A stretch of 64,000 nucleotides of DNA from Xanthomonas sacchari (GCF_024266585.1 NZ_CP100647.1:1407001-1471000), one strand, 5' to 3'. Positions 27,309 through 35,999 are shown, numbered from the stretch's first letter. The notes: generated from the letters alone by a model not told the origin. Translations and numbers: made by a program.

Positions 27309-27863
27309 TCAGACGTCGCGACCGGCCTCGCGCAGGCGGCGCCGGCAGTGCGTCACCGCCACGGCGATGTGCTTTTCGACCGTGCGCGGCGAGATGCCCA
27401 GTCGCGCGGCGATCTGCGCGATGCTCAGGTTGCGCCCGCGGAACAGCACGAACACCCGCCGCGCCTGCGCCGGCAGGTCGCGGATCGCCTGCAGCAGCAG
27501 CGCGTACTCCTGCTGGCTCAACGCGCTCTGGTACGGCGAGGGCGCCGGCGACGGCACCGTGTCGATGCCGTCGTTGGCGGCGGCAAAGCGGCTGCGCGAG
27601 GCCGCCACGCGGCCCTGGTCGATGGCGACGTTGTCGACCACGCGCCGCAGGTAACTGGCCGGATCGCGCAGGCTGCGCGCGTCGGGCGCATCGGCGGCCG
27701 GGGCGCGCGTGGCCAGGCGCAGCCAGGCATCGTGCACCAGGTCGTTGGCCGCGCCGGCGTACTTGCGCGCCGCGTAGCGCTGCAGCTCGGTGTAGTGGCT
27801 TTCCAGCGCATCCGCCAGCGCGGCTGGCGGGTCCTGGGGAGGAGGAAGGGGCATGGCATCCAT
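27309..27863 (-). CDS. fecI: ECF sigma factor, FecI type
   Basis: 184 aa. Region 2 is LESHYTELQRYAARKYAG...NDLVHDAWLRL and DPASYLRRVVDNVAIDQ. Region 4 is AIRDLPAQARRVFVLFRGRNLSIAQIAARLGISPRTVEKHIAVAV. It would direct transcription of the receptor operon when the receptor signals ligand binding. Start ATG at 27863. ATG 27854 is equally possible because neither has a strong Shine-Dalgarno. A Fur-like site lies 40 bp upstream. Confidence 0.93.
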   Translation of the reverse strand: MDAMPLPPPQDPPAALADALESHYTELQRYAARKYAGAANDLVHDAWLRLATRAPAADAPDARSLRDPASYLRRVVDNVAIDQGRVAASRSRFAAANDGIDTVPSPAPSPYQSALSQQEYALLLQAIRDLPAQARRVFVLFRGRNLSIAQIAARLGISPRTVEKHIAVAVTHCRRRLREAGRDV

Positions 27864-27902
27864 CCGCAGACCACAAGGAAAGGGATGGAATTCTAATTTG
27901 GA

Positions 27903-27917
27903 TGAGATTCATTCTCA
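27903..27917. promoter_or_regulatory. Fur-like palindrome before fecI
   Basis: TGAGA-TTCAT-TCTCA, embedded in GATGAGATTCATTCTCAAT, matches the Fur consensus core (AATGAnAnTCATTCTC-like). It is 40 bp upstream of fecI and in an AT-rich island unusual for this window. It would make the whole haem regulon iron-repressed (inference). Confidence 0.65.
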
Positions 27918-28134
27918 ATTGAAGTGACGCCACGCCGGTTTCCGCCGTGCGTTTGCGTCGGCACTGCGGTCCACGCTGGAGAAACTGCAAAACCGCTGCC
28001 GGATCAGGCGCTTGGGCTAGGACAGCGAATGCCGGCGGCGCCCGCCCGGCGAGGGTCTGGCCGCGCACGCGCTTGCGGTCGTGGCTGGGACTGGTATCGT
28101 GCGCCGCCCGATCCTCGACGCCGAGACCTGAGCG

Positions 28135-28761
28135 ATGCGTGGCACTCTCTACATCGTGGCGGCCCCGTCCGGCGCCGGCAAGAGCAGCATCGTCAACGCC
28201 ACCCTGGCGCGCGATCCGCAGATCGCGCTGTCGATCTCGTTCACCTCGCGTGCGCCGCGTCCGGGCGAACGCCATGCCGAGCACTACCATTTCGTCTCCG
28301 CCGAAGAGTTCCAGCGCATGATCGATGCCGGCGACTTCTTCGAGTACGCGCGCGTGCACGGCGACTGGAAGGGCACCGCGCGGCAGTCGGTGGAGCCGCA
28401 GCTGGACGCCGGCCACGACGTGTTGCTGGAGATCGACTGGCAGGGCGCGCGCCAGGTGCGGGCCAAGGTGCCGGACGCGGTCAGCGTGTTCATCCTGCCG
28501 CCCTCGCGCGAGGCGCTGGAGCAGCGCATGCGCAAGCGCGGCCAGGACAGCGAGGCGGTGATCGCGCAACGGCTGGCCGCCGCGCGCGAGGAGATGTCGC
28601 ACTACGCCGATTTCGACTACGTCATCGTCAACGAGCACTTCGACACCGCCGTGGACGAGATGTGCGCGATCTTCGTCGCCAGCCGCCTGCGCCGGCCGCA
28701 GCAGCAGCAGCGCCATGCCGGGCTGATCGCGACCCTCCTGGAAGAGCAGCCAACTGGCTGA
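28135..28761 (+). CDS. gmk: Guanylate kinase
   Basis: 208 aa. It phosphorylates GMP/dGMP to the diphosphate. P-loop APSGAGKSSIV, GMP-binding SFTSRAPRPGERHAEHYHFVS, and lid/active-site DWQGARQVRAKVPDAVSVFILPPS are present. It begins the conserved gmk-rpoZ-spoT series. The 217 bp upstream separate it from fecI on the other strand and mark the right edge of the accessory region. Confidence 0.97.
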   Translation: MRGTLYIVAAPSGAGKSSIVNATLARDPQIALSISFTSRAPRPGERHAEHYHFVSAEEFQRMIDAGDFFEYARVHGDWKGTARQSVEPQLDAGHDVLLEIDWQGARQVRAKVPDAVSVFILPPSREALEQRMRKRGQDSEAVIAQRLAAAREEMSHYADFDYVIVNEHFDTAVDEMCAIFVASRLRRPQQQQRHAGLIATLLEEQPTG

Positions 28762-28873
28762 TTCCAAAGGGAACTGAATGGGGTGGGGTTGAACTCGGGC
28801 GGTGTCCGCCCTACAATCCCCGCCCTTTCCCTCATTCGAACGCGTGGCCGCCGCCGGCCCGCCGGGAGCCCGC

Positions 28874-29173
28874 ATGGCCCGCATCACCGTAGAAGATTGC
28901 CTGGAAGTCGTTAACAACCGTTTCGAACTGGTCATGATGGCGTCCAAGCGCGCCCGCCAGCTCGCCAACGGCGTGCAGGCCACCCTCGACAACACCGAGG
29001 CGGCCGACAAGCCGACCGTGCTGGCGCTGCGCGAGATCGCCGCGCGCAAGATCGACAACGCGCTGATCGACGAGGTCGAGAAGGCCGAACGCGAGCGCGC
29101 CGAGCGCGAAGCCCTGGAATGGGCCGCGGCCGAGGTGGTGGCCGACGAGGACATGTCCAAGAACGACGACTGA
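28874..29173 (+). CDS. rpoZ: RNA polymerase omega subunit
   Basis: 99 aa. [30 protein letters not shown] is the omega signature, with [16 protein letters not shown] following. The tail is Glu/Ala-rich (about residues 70-99). The start is set by the ATG at 28874. An upstream in-frame stretch from 28802 is not conserved. Omega stabilises the beta' subunit and forms one ppGpp-binding site with it, fitting its place before spoT. Confidence 0.97.
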   Translation: MARITVEDCLEVVNNRFELVMMASKRARQLANGVQATLDNTEAADKPTVLALREIAARKIDNALIDEVEKAERERAEREALEWAAAEVVADEDMSKNDD

Positions 29174-29202
29174 CCGCGCCGCCGCGTCGCGACCGTCCTG
29201 CG

Positions 29203-29226
29203 AACAGCCCGCATCCGCGGGCTGTT
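29203..29226 (+). terminator. Rho-independent terminator after rpoZ
   Basis: AACAGCCCGC-ATCC-GCGGGCTGTT forms a perfect 10-bp stem followed by TCGTTTTGC. It lies 30 bp past the rpoZ stop and ends the gmk-rpoZ unit. spoT starts about 50 bp later and so may have its own promoter. Confidence 0.8.
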
Positions 29227-29274
29227 TCGTTTTGCGGGTTTGCCGTCCACGCGCCGCTGGCATAGTCTTTCCGC

Positions 29275-31452
29275 ATGAACCCAGGCCCTTCCGCCCAGGT
29301 CGCCAACGCCGCGCCGCCGCCGCCGCCGGCCGACGAGGGCGTCCCCGACTACGTCCTGCAGCTCGAACGCAGCGCCAGCTATCTGCCTGCCGAGCAGATC
29401 CCGCTGCTGCGCCGCGCCTGGGAGGTCGGGGCGGCCGCGCACGCGGGGCAGACCCGCAAGTCGGGCGAGCCGTACATCACCCATCCGGTGGCGGTGGCCG
29501 GGGTGCTGGCCGAGCTCGGCCTGGACGTGGAGGCGCTGATCGCGGCGATCCTGCACGACACCATCGAGGACACGCCGCTGACCCGCGCCGAGCTGGCCGC
29601 CGAGTTCGGCGAGGCGGTGGCCGAACTGGTCGACGGCGTCACCAAGCTGGACAAGCTCAAGTTCCGCGACCGCCAGGAAGCGGCCGCCGAGAGCTTCCGC
29701 AAGATGCTGCTGGCGATGTCGCGCGACCTGCGCGTGATCATGATCAAGCTCGCCGACCGCCTGCACAACATGCGCACGCTGGGCGCGCAGAGCGCCGAGG
29801 CGCGCAGCCGCATCGCCCGCGAGACCCTGGAGATCTACGCGCCGATCGCCCAGCGCCTGGGCATGAGCCTGATGAAGTCCGAGCTGCAGAACCTCGGCTT
29901 CCGTGCCCTGCACCCGTGGCGCCACGCGATCATCGAAAAGCACATCCGCAGCCAGCCGGTGGTGCGCCGCGAGTCGATGGCGCAGGTGGAAGTGCAGTTG
30001 TCGCAGCGTCTGGCCAAGGAAGGGCTGGAACACCGGCTGGTGAGCCGGATCAAGACGCCGTGGAGCATCTACAACAAGATGCGCGACGAGAACAAATCCT
30101 TCGACCAGGTGATGGACGTGTTCGGCTTCCGCCTGGTGGTGCGCGGCGTGCCGGACTGCTACCACGCCCTCGGTGCGGTGCATGCCACCTTCAAGCCGCT
30201 GGATGCGCGTTTCCGCGATTTCATCGCCATTCCCAAGGCCAACGGCTACCAGTCGCTGCACACGGTGCTGTTCGGCCCCTACGGCTCGCCGATCGAGGTG
30301 CAGATCCGCACCGAGGAAATGGACCTGATCGCCGAGCGCGGCGTCGCCGCGCACTGGACTTACAAGTTCGGCGGCGATTCGCCCAACAGCGCGCAGAGTC
30401 GCGCGCATGCGTGGATCGTCGAACTGATCGAATCGCAGCGCGCCGCCGGCTCGTCGCTGGAGTTCCTGGACAACGTCAAGGTCGACCTGTTCCCGGACGA
30501 GGTCTACCTGTTCACGCCCAAGGGCAAGATCCTGGCGCTGCCGCGCAACTCCACCGCGCTGGACTTCGCCTATGCGGTGCACACCGACGTCGGCAATCGC
30601 GCGGTGGCCTCGCGCGTGGACAAGAAGCTGGTGCCGCTGCGCACCAAGCTGGTCAGCGGACAGACGGTGGAAGTGATCACCGCGCGCTCTGCCACGCCCA
30701 AGCCGCAGTGGCTGGAGTTCGTGGTCAGCAGCAAGGCGCGCACCGCGATCCGCCACCAGCTCAAGCAGCTCGAGCACGAGGACGCGGTGCAGCTCGGCCA
30801 TCGCATGCTCGACCGCGCGCTGGAGGCGATGGACAGCTCGCTGGAGCGGCTGCCCAAGGGCCGCCTGGATTCGTTCCTCAGCGAACACCGCTATCCGCGC
30901 CTGGAGGCGCTGCTGGCCGACGTGGCGCTGGGCAACTGGATGCCCAACCAGGCGGCGCAGGCGCTGATGGCCTATGCCGAACTGCGCGGCGGCGGCCATT
31001 CCAAGCACTCGCAGGAAAAGATCCTGATCAACGGCACCGAGCGCGGCGTGGTCAGCTTCGCCAACTGCTGCCAGCCGATTCCCGGCGACGAGATCATGGG
31101 CTACCACACCGCCGGCAAGGGCATCGTGGTGCATCGCCTGGACTGTCCGAACCTGGCCGAACTGCGCAAGTCGCCCGAGCGCTGGGTGCCGATCGGCTGG
31201 GACAGCAGCGTCATCGGCGACTACGACACCGCGCTGGTGGTGGAGGTGGAGAACCGCACCGGCGTGCTCGCGCAGCTGGCCGCGGCGATCGCGCAGAGCC
31301 AGTCCAACATCGAGCGCGTCGACTACCTGGACCGCGACTTCAATGCCGCGGTGCTGCGCTTCAACATCCAGGTGCGCGACCGCAACCACCTGGCCGAAGT
31401 GATGCGCCGGCTGCGGCGCTTGAATGCGGTGCAGAGCGTGCGTCGCCAGTAA
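29275..31452 (+). CDS. spoT: Bifunctional (p)ppGpp synthetase/hydrolase
   Basis: 725 aa, full-length Rel/SpoT. HD hydrolase domain about 40-190 with RKSGEPYITHPVAVAGVL and ILHDTIEDT intact. Synthetase domain about 240-350 with DVFGFRLVV and FRDFIAIPKANGYQSLHTVL. TGS domain about 395-455 (YLFTPKGKILALPRNSTALDFAYAVH). Zinc-finger/helical region with NCCQPIPGDEIMG, and a C-terminal ACT domain (EVENRTGVLAQLAAAIAQ). Both catalytic domains look active. Confidence 0.97.
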   Translation: MNPGPSAQVANAAPPPPPADEGVPDYVLQLERSASYLPAEQIPLLRRAWEVGAAAHAGQTRKSGEPYITHPVAVAGVLAELGLDVEALIAAILHDTIEDTPLTRAELAAEFGEAVAELVDGVTKLDKLKFRDRQEAAAESFRKMLLAMSRDLRVIMIKLADRLHNMRTLGAQSAEARSRIARETLEIYAPIAQRLGMSLMKSELQNLGFRALHPWRHAIIEKHIRSQPVVRRESMAQVEVQLSQRLAKEGLEHRLVSRIKTPWSIYNKMRDENKSFDQVMDVFGFRLVVRGVPDCYHALGAVHATFKPLDARFRDFIAIPKANGYQSLHTVLFGPYGSPIEVQIRTEEMDLIAERGVAAHWTYKFGGDSPNSAQSRAHAWIVELIESQRAAGSSLEFLDNVKVDLFPDEVYLFTPKGKILALPRNSTALDFAYAVHTDVGNRAVASRVDKKLVPLRTKLVSGQTVEVITARSATPKPQWLEFVVSSKARTAIRHQLKQLEHEDAVQLGHRMLDRALEAMDSSLERLPKGRLDSFLSEHRYPRLEALLADVALGNWMPNQAAQALMAYAELRGGGHSKHSQEKILINGTERGVVSFANCCQPIPGDEIMGYHTAGKGIVVHRLDCPNLAELRKSPERWVPIGWDSSVIGDYDTALVVEVENRTGVLAQLAAAIAQSQSNIERVDYLDRDFNAAVLRFNIQVRDRNHLAEVMRRLRRLNAVQSVRRQ

Positions 31453-31494
31453 GGCGTCGGGATTGGGGATTCGGAGCGCGCCTGGCCTTGGCGT

Positions 31495-31692
31495 CGTAGG
31501 AGCGGCTTTAGCCGCGACGCCTTGCCGATGAAGCGTCGCGGCTAAAGCCGCTCCTACGAAAATCTCTTGGAAGCGGGCACCGCGGCGTGTCCCGCCGGCA
31601 CGCTGCTCCCGAATCCCGAATCCCGAATCCCGAATCCCGAATCCCGAATCCCCAATCCCCAATCCCCAATCCCCAATCCCCAATCCCCAATC
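31495..31692. repeat. REP-like palindrome plus GAATCCC/AATCCCC tract
   Basis: Perfect 26-bp arms (31495-31520 and 31533-31558, CGTAGGAGCGGCTTTAGCCG type) with a 12-base loop are followed by six CCCGAAT heptamers and about six CCCCAAT heptamers at 31610-31692. The spoT-ridA gap (286 bp) holds nothing else except the ridA leader. The palindrome could act as a terminator for spoT. Confidence 0.85.
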
Positions 31693-31738
31693 GCGCGCGC
31701 CAGCTAAACTAGGCGGACATTCTTCCAACGGAGTCGCC

Positions 31739-32122
31739 ATGTCCCGCCAGATCATCCATACCGACCGAGCGCCGGCCGCGATCGGCCCGTATTCGCAGGC
31801 CGTGCGTGCCGGCAACACCGTGTACTTCTCCGGGCAGATCCCGCTGGATCCGGCCACCGGCGAGATCGTCGCCGGCGACATCGCCGCGCAGGCGCGCCGC
31901 GCCTTCGACAACCTGCAAGCGGTGGCCGAGGCGGCCGGCGGCTCGCTGGACCGCATCGTGCGCCTGGGGCTGTACCTCACCGACCTGGCGCAGTTCGCGC
32001 AGGTCAACGCGGTGATGCAGGACTACTTCCAGGCGCCGTTCCCCGCGCGTTCCACCATCGAAGTGTCGGCGCTGCCCAAGGGCGCGGGCTTCGAGGTGGA
32101 CGCGGTGATGGTGCTGGACTGA
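31739..32122 (+). CDS. ridA: RidA family enamine/imine deaminase
   Basis: 127 aa. It hydrolyses reactive 2-aminoacrylate and related enamines formed by PLP enzymes. AIGPYSQAVRAGNTVYFSGQIPLDP, GSLDRIVRLGLYLTDLAQFAQVN, the catalytic Arg in FPARSTIEVSALPKGA and the terminal EVDAVMVL are all canonical. Start ATG at 31739 with AACGGAG upstream. recG follows ten bases after its stop. Confidence 0.96.
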   Translation: MSRQIIHTDRAPAAIGPYSQAVRAGNTVYFSGQIPLDPATGEIVAGDIAAQARRAFDNLQAVAEAAGGSLDRIVRLGLYLTDLAQFAQVNAVMQDYFQAPFPARSTIEVSALPKGAGFEVDAVMVLD

Positions 32123-32131
32123 TCCCCAGCC

Positions 32132-34279
32132 GTGCCGCGCGTGCAGGTTCCGGCGCCGGCGCTGTCGGCGGCAGGCGAGGTGCCGCTGACCACGCTGCCC
32201 GGCGTCGGTCCCAAGCTGGCCGAGAAGTTCGCCGCGCGCGGCCTGTCCATGCTGCAGGACCTGTGGCTGCACCTGCCGCTGCGCTATGAGGACCGCACCC
32301 GACTGACCACGGTGGCGGCACTGCAGCCGGGTGTGCCGGCGCAGATCGAAGGGCGGGTGCAGGTGGTGGACCGCGGCTTCCGCTACCGGCCGATGCTGCG
32401 CGTGGCGGTGGCCGACGACTCGCGCGGCACCCTGGTGCTGCGCTTCTTCCAGTTCCGTGCCGCGCAGGCGGCGCAGTTCGCGGTCGGCGTGCGTTTGCGC
32501 GCGTTCGGCACGCCCAAGCCGGGCCAGCACGGGCTGGAGTTCGTGCATCCCAGCTATCAGCTCCTCGGCGAGGACGACGACGCGGCGCTGGGCGATCGCC
32601 TGGATCCGGTGTACCCGGCGGTGGAGGGCGTCGGCCCGGCGACCGTGCGCCGGCTGATCGGGCAGGCGCTGGACCGGCTGCCGGAGGAGGCGGCGCTGGA
32701 ACTGCTGCCGGCCTCGCTGCTGGCCGAACTCGGCCTGCCGTCGCTGCGCAGCGCGTTGCTGGTCGCGCACCGGCCGCCGCCGCAGGCCGACCTGGCCGCG
32801 CTCGCCGCCGGCCTGCATCCGGCGCAGCAGCGCCTGGCGCTGGAAGAACTGCTCGCGCATCACCTGAGCCTGCGTCGCCAGCGCATCGCCCTGCAGTGCC
32901 AGCCGGCGCCGTCGCTGCGCGGCCGCGGGGCGCTGGCCAAGCGTTTGCAGCAGTCTCTGCCGTTCCGACTCACCGGCGCGCAGCAGCGCGTGTTCGCGCA
33001 GATCCACGCCGACCTGGAACGGCCGGTGCCGATGCTGCGGCTGGTGCAGGGCGACGTCGGCAGCGGCAAGACCGTGGTCGCGGCGCTGGCGGCGATGCTG
33101 GCGGTGGACAAGCGCAAGCAGGCGGCGCTGGCGGCGCCGACCGAACTGCTCGCCGAACAGCATCTGGCCAACCTGCGCGGTTGGCTGGAGCCGCTGGGCG
33201 TGCGCGTGGCCTGGCTGGCCGGCAAGGTCACCGGCAAGGCGCGCAGCGCGACCCTGGCGCAGATCGCCTCGGGCGAAGCGCAGGTGGTGGTCGGCACGCA
33301 TGCGCTGATGCAGGAGGCGGTGCGCTTCCACGACCTGGCGCTGGCCATCGTCGACGAGCAGCATCGCTTCGGCGTGCACCAGCGCCTGGCGCTGCGCGAC
33401 AAGGGCGCCTCGGGCGCGGGCGTGCCGCACCAGTTGGTGATGACCGCCACGCCGATCCCGCGCACGCTGGCGATGGCCGCGTATGCCGACCTGGACGTGT
33501 CCTCGATCGACGAACTGCCGCCGGGGCGCACCCCGGTGCAGACCATCGTGCTCAATGCCGAGCGTCGTCCGGAGCTGGTGCAGCGCATCCGCGTGGCCTG
33601 CGCGGAAGGCCGCCAGGCCTACTGGGTCTGCACGCTGATCGAAGAGGCCGAGGAGAGCGCCAAATCCGCGCAGGGCGGTGCCGGCAACCGCCTCGAGGCC
33701 AGCGCCGCGCAGGCCACCTTCGAGGCGCTGTCGGCGCAGTTGCCGGAGTTGCGCGTGGGCCTGGTGCATGGGCGCATGAAGCCGGCGGAGAAGCAGGCGG
33801 CGATGCGCGCATTCAAGCAGGGCGAGATCGACCTGCTGGTCGCCACCACCGTCATCGAGGTCGGCGTGGACGTGCCCAACGCCTCGCTGATGATCATCGA
33901 GAACGCCGAGCGCCTGGGCCTGGCGCAGTTGCACCAGCTGCGCGGGCGGGTCGGGCGCGGCGCGGCCGCCTCCAGTTGCGTACTCATGTACCAGGCGCCG
34001 CTGTCGGTGATGGCGCGGCAGCGCCTGGAAACCATGCGCCAGACCAACGACGGCTTCGTCATCGCCGAGAAGGATCTGGAGCTGCGTGGGCCGGGCGAAC
34101 TGCTCGGCACCCGCCAGACCGGCCTGGCCGCGTTCCGCGTGGCCGACCTGGCCCGCGACGCCGGCCTGCTGCCGCGCGTGCATGCCCTGGCCGACCGGCT
34201 GCTGGAGGAGGCGCCGGTCCTGGCCGACCGCATCGTCGCGCGCTGGGTCGGCGGCGCGGTGCGGTTTGCCGGGGCGTGA
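32132..34279 (+). CDS. recG: ATP-dependent DNA helicase RecG
   Basis: 715 aa. It drives branch migration and fork regression. N-terminal wedge/OB domain (TLPGVGPKLAEKFAARGL, LPLRYEDRTRL). Walker A QGDVGSGKTVVAALAA, DEQHRFGVHQR in place of DEAH as normal for RecG, TATPIPRTLAM, and the C-terminal helicase motifs VGVDVPNASLMIIENAERLGLAQLHQLRGRVGR. A GTG start at 32132 places it ten bases after ridA. Another GTG at 32141 would be three codons shorter. Confidence 0.96.
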   Translation: MPRVQVPAPALSAAGEVPLTTLPGVGPKLAEKFAARGLSMLQDLWLHLPLRYEDRTRLTTVAALQPGVPAQIEGRVQVVDRGFRYRPMLRVAVADDSRGTLVLRFFQFRAAQAAQFAVGVRLRAFGTPKPGQHGLEFVHPSYQLLGEDDDAALGDRLDPVYPAVEGVGPATVRRLIGQALDRLPEEAALELLPASLLAELGLPSLRSALLVAHRPPPQADLAALAAGLHPAQQRLALEELLAHHLSLRRQRIALQCQPAPSLRGRGALAKRLQQSLPFRLTGAQQRVFAQIHADLERPVPMLRLVQGDVGSGKTVVAALAAMLAVDKRKQAALAAPTELLAEQHLANLRGWLEPLGVRVAWLAGKVTGKARSATLAQIASGEAQVVVGTHALMQEAVRFHDLALAIVDEQHRFGVHQRLALRDKGASGAGVPHQLVMTATPIPRTLAMAAYADLDVSSIDELPPGRTPVQTIVLNAERRPELVQRIRVACAEGRQAYWVCTLIEEAEESAKSAQGGAGNRLEASAAQATFEALSAQLPELRVGLVHGRMKPAEKQAAMRAFKQGEIDLLVATTVIEVGVDVPNASLMIIENAERLGLAQLHQLRGRVGRGAAASSCVLMYQAPLSVMARQRLETMRQTNDGFVIAEKDLELRGPGELLGTRQTGLAAFRVADLARDAGLLPRVHALADRLLEEAPVLADRIVARWVGGAVRFAGA

Positions 34280-34284
34280 GGGGT

Positions 34285-34430
34285 GGGGATTCGGCATTGG
34301 GGAGTGGGGATTCGCAAAAGCGGCATCGCCACGTCTTCGTTCGTAGGTCGCGGCTGAAGCCGCTCCTGCGACGGAGAGTCGTGCGGCCGCTTCTCGCGAA
34401 TCCCCACTCCCGACTCCCCAATCCCGGCTC
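34285..34430. repeat. Heptamer remnants and half REP-like element after recG
   Basis: Short GGGGATTCGGCATTGGGGAG tracts at 34285-34316 and GAATCCCCACTCCC tracts at about 34396-34430 flank a half palindrome at 34346-34371 (TCGCGGCTGAAGCCGCTCC). This fills the recG-nucleoside hydrolase gap. Confidence 0.7.
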
Positions 34431-34490
34431 CTTCCCATGCCCGCGCCGCAGTGCCAGACTCGGTGGCCGAACGGACGAGCGAAACGACGC

Positions 34491-35429
34491 ATGAGCGACA
34501 AGATTCCCCTGTTGATCGATACCGACCCCGGCGTGGACGATGCGCTGGCGCTGCTGATGGCGTTCGCCGATCCGCGCCACGAGGTGGTCGGGCTGACCAT
34601 CGCCGCCGGCAACGTCGGGCTGCGCCACACCGTGCGCAATGCGCTGAAGCTGTGCGAAGTGGCCGGGCGCGAGGATGTGCCGGTGTTCGCCGGCTGCGCC
34701 GATCCGCTGCTGCATCCCTCGGTGGACGCCGGGCACGTGCATGGCCAGGACGGCTTCGGCGACGTCGACCTGCCGCCGGCCGCGCGCGGGGCCGAGGCCG
34801 AGCATGCCGCGCTGGCGATCCTGCGCCTGTCCCACCAGTACGCCGGGCGCCTGCTGCTGGTCGCGCTGGGGCCGCTGACCAACATCGCGCTGGCGCTGAA
34901 GCTGGACCCGACCCTGCCGCAGCGCGTGGGCCGCTTCCTGGTGATGGGCGGGGCGATCACCTGCCACGGCAACATCACCCCGGCCGCCGAGTTCAACATC
35001 GCCTTCGATCCGGAGGCCGCGCACATCGTGTTCAAGGCATTCCTGCACATCGAGGTCGCCGACTGGGAGGCGACGGTGGCGCACGGCCTGCCGCACCGCG
35101 AGGTCGAGCAGTGGCTGGCGGTGGATGCGCCCAAGGCGCGCTTCTACGAGCTGATCTCGCGCAAGACCCGGCTGTGGTCGGAAGACGCGCGCGGCGAGCA
35201 CTGGTATGCGGCCGACGCGCTGGCGATGGCCTGGGCGCTGCAGCCCGAGGGCGCCGAGGAAGTGCAGGCGCGGCCGCTGCAGATCGAGCTGTCCGGGGTG
35301 CACACCCGCGGCGCCACCCTGGTCGACTGGAACCGCCAGCTGGGCCTGCCGGACAACGCGACCATGCTCATCCGCTACGACCACGCCCGCTTCCTGGGCC
35401 TGGCCCGCGCGGCGGTCGGCGCCGGCTGA
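34491..35429 (+). CDS. Inosine-uridine preferring nucleoside hydrolase family protein
   Basis: 312 aa. The calcium-binding N-terminus is LLIDTDPGVDDALALLMAF, the family hallmark. LLVALGPLTNIALAL, VMGGAITCHGNITPAAEFNI and the C-terminal Asp region YAADALAMAW (with the active-site Asp) are present. It cleaves ribonucleosides to base plus ribose for purine/pyrimidine salvage. Exact specificity is not readable. The start is ATG 34491 (MSDKIPLLI). An 18-residue longer frame lies in repeat-derived DNA. Confidence 0.93.
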   Translation: MSDKIPLLIDTDPGVDDALALLMAFADPRHEVVGLTIAAGNVGLRHTVRNALKLCEVAGREDVPVFAGCADPLLHPSVDAGHVHGQDGFGDVDLPPAARGAEAEHAALAILRLSHQYAGRLLLVALGPLTNIALALKLDPTLPQRVGRFLVMGGAITCHGNITPAAEFNIAFDPEAAHIVFKAFLHIEVADWEATVAHGLPHREVEQWLAVDAPKARFYELISRKTRLWSEDARGEHWYAADALAMAWALQPEGAEEVQARPLQIELSGVHTRGATLVDWNRQLGLPDNATMLIRYDHARFLGLARAAVGAG

Positions 35430-35503
35430 GCCTGTCGGACCGGGCGGCACCTCCGGGGCAGGGCGCCCCGGGCGACGCCAGCGCACCTGCCCGAACGTAA
35501 ACG

Positions 35504-35533
35504 TTGCGTGGAGGGCAGGAGCGCTGTTATAGT
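35504..35533 (+). promoter_or_regulatory. Candidate sigma-70 promoter of rpmE2
   Basis: TTGCGT (35504-35509), an 18-bp spacer and TATAGT (35528-35533) precede rpmE2 by about 38 bp. The placement and fit to consensus are good for a ribosomal protein gene. Confidence 0.55.
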
Positions 35534-35570
35534 TTCCCTCTTGTCCAGCAGCCACCTACGGTGCGAGCCC

Positions 35571-35813
35571 ATGAAGGCCGACATCCATCCCCAGTACCGC
35601 GACGTCGTGTTCCACGATGTCACCTCCGATTTCAAGATCCTGACCCGTTCGACCATGTCCTCGAAAGAGACGGTCAAGTGGGAAGACGGCGAAGAGTACC
35701 CGCTGATCAAGGTCGAAATTTCCTCGGCTTCGCACCCGTTCTACACGGGCAAGCACAAGGTCATCGACACCAGCGGCCGTATCGACAAGTTCCAGAAGCG
35801 CTACGCGCGCTGA
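35571..35813 (+). CDS. rpmE2: 50S ribosomal protein L31 type B
   Basis: 80 aa. [16 protein letters not shown] and [13 protein letters not shown] are diagnostic of the type B, cysteine-free paralogue. No zinc-binding CxxC pair is present. Type B copies usually replace the zinc form under zinc limitation and are then Zur-controlled, but no clear Zur site was seen here. It has its own promoter and terminator, so it is monocistronic. Confidence 0.97.
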   Translation: MKADIHPQYRDVVFHDVTSDFKILTRSTMSSKETVKWEDGEEYPLIKVEISSASHPFYTGKHKVIDTSGRIDKFQKRYAR

Positions 35814-35840
35814 TCGGAACCGTCGGACGGAAGTAAAGCG

Positions 35841-35864
35841 ACGGCCGCTTGCGCGGCCGTTTTG
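35841..35864 (+). terminator. Rho-independent terminator after rpmE2
   Basis: ACGGCCGC-TTGC-GCGGCCGT, an 8-bp perfect stem, is followed by TTTGC. It lies 28 bp past the rpmE2 stop. The remaining 230 bp to gltA contain the gltA promoter region only. Confidence 0.8.
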
Positions 35865-35999
35865 CTATCCGCTGTCTCCTCCCGGCGCGAATGCGCCGGT
35901 GGCCTCCTCCCGCGATAGTGCGGCGAGGATGCAACGCTGTGTCGCTTTCCCGCCGCCATCTTGCCGCGTGGGCGATGAGCGACGACGCAAATGCTGCTG

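Noticed and set aside
31610-31692. Tandem heptamers considered as a CRISPR array or minisatellite gene feature
   Set aside because: Units are 7 bases with no spacers; this is the common intergenic GAATCCC/AATCCCC tract, not CRISPR.
27259-32007. 1582-codon open frame on the minus strand over fecI, gmk, rpoZ, spoT and ridA
   Set aside because: Antisense shadow of well-conserved genes; no family resemblance.
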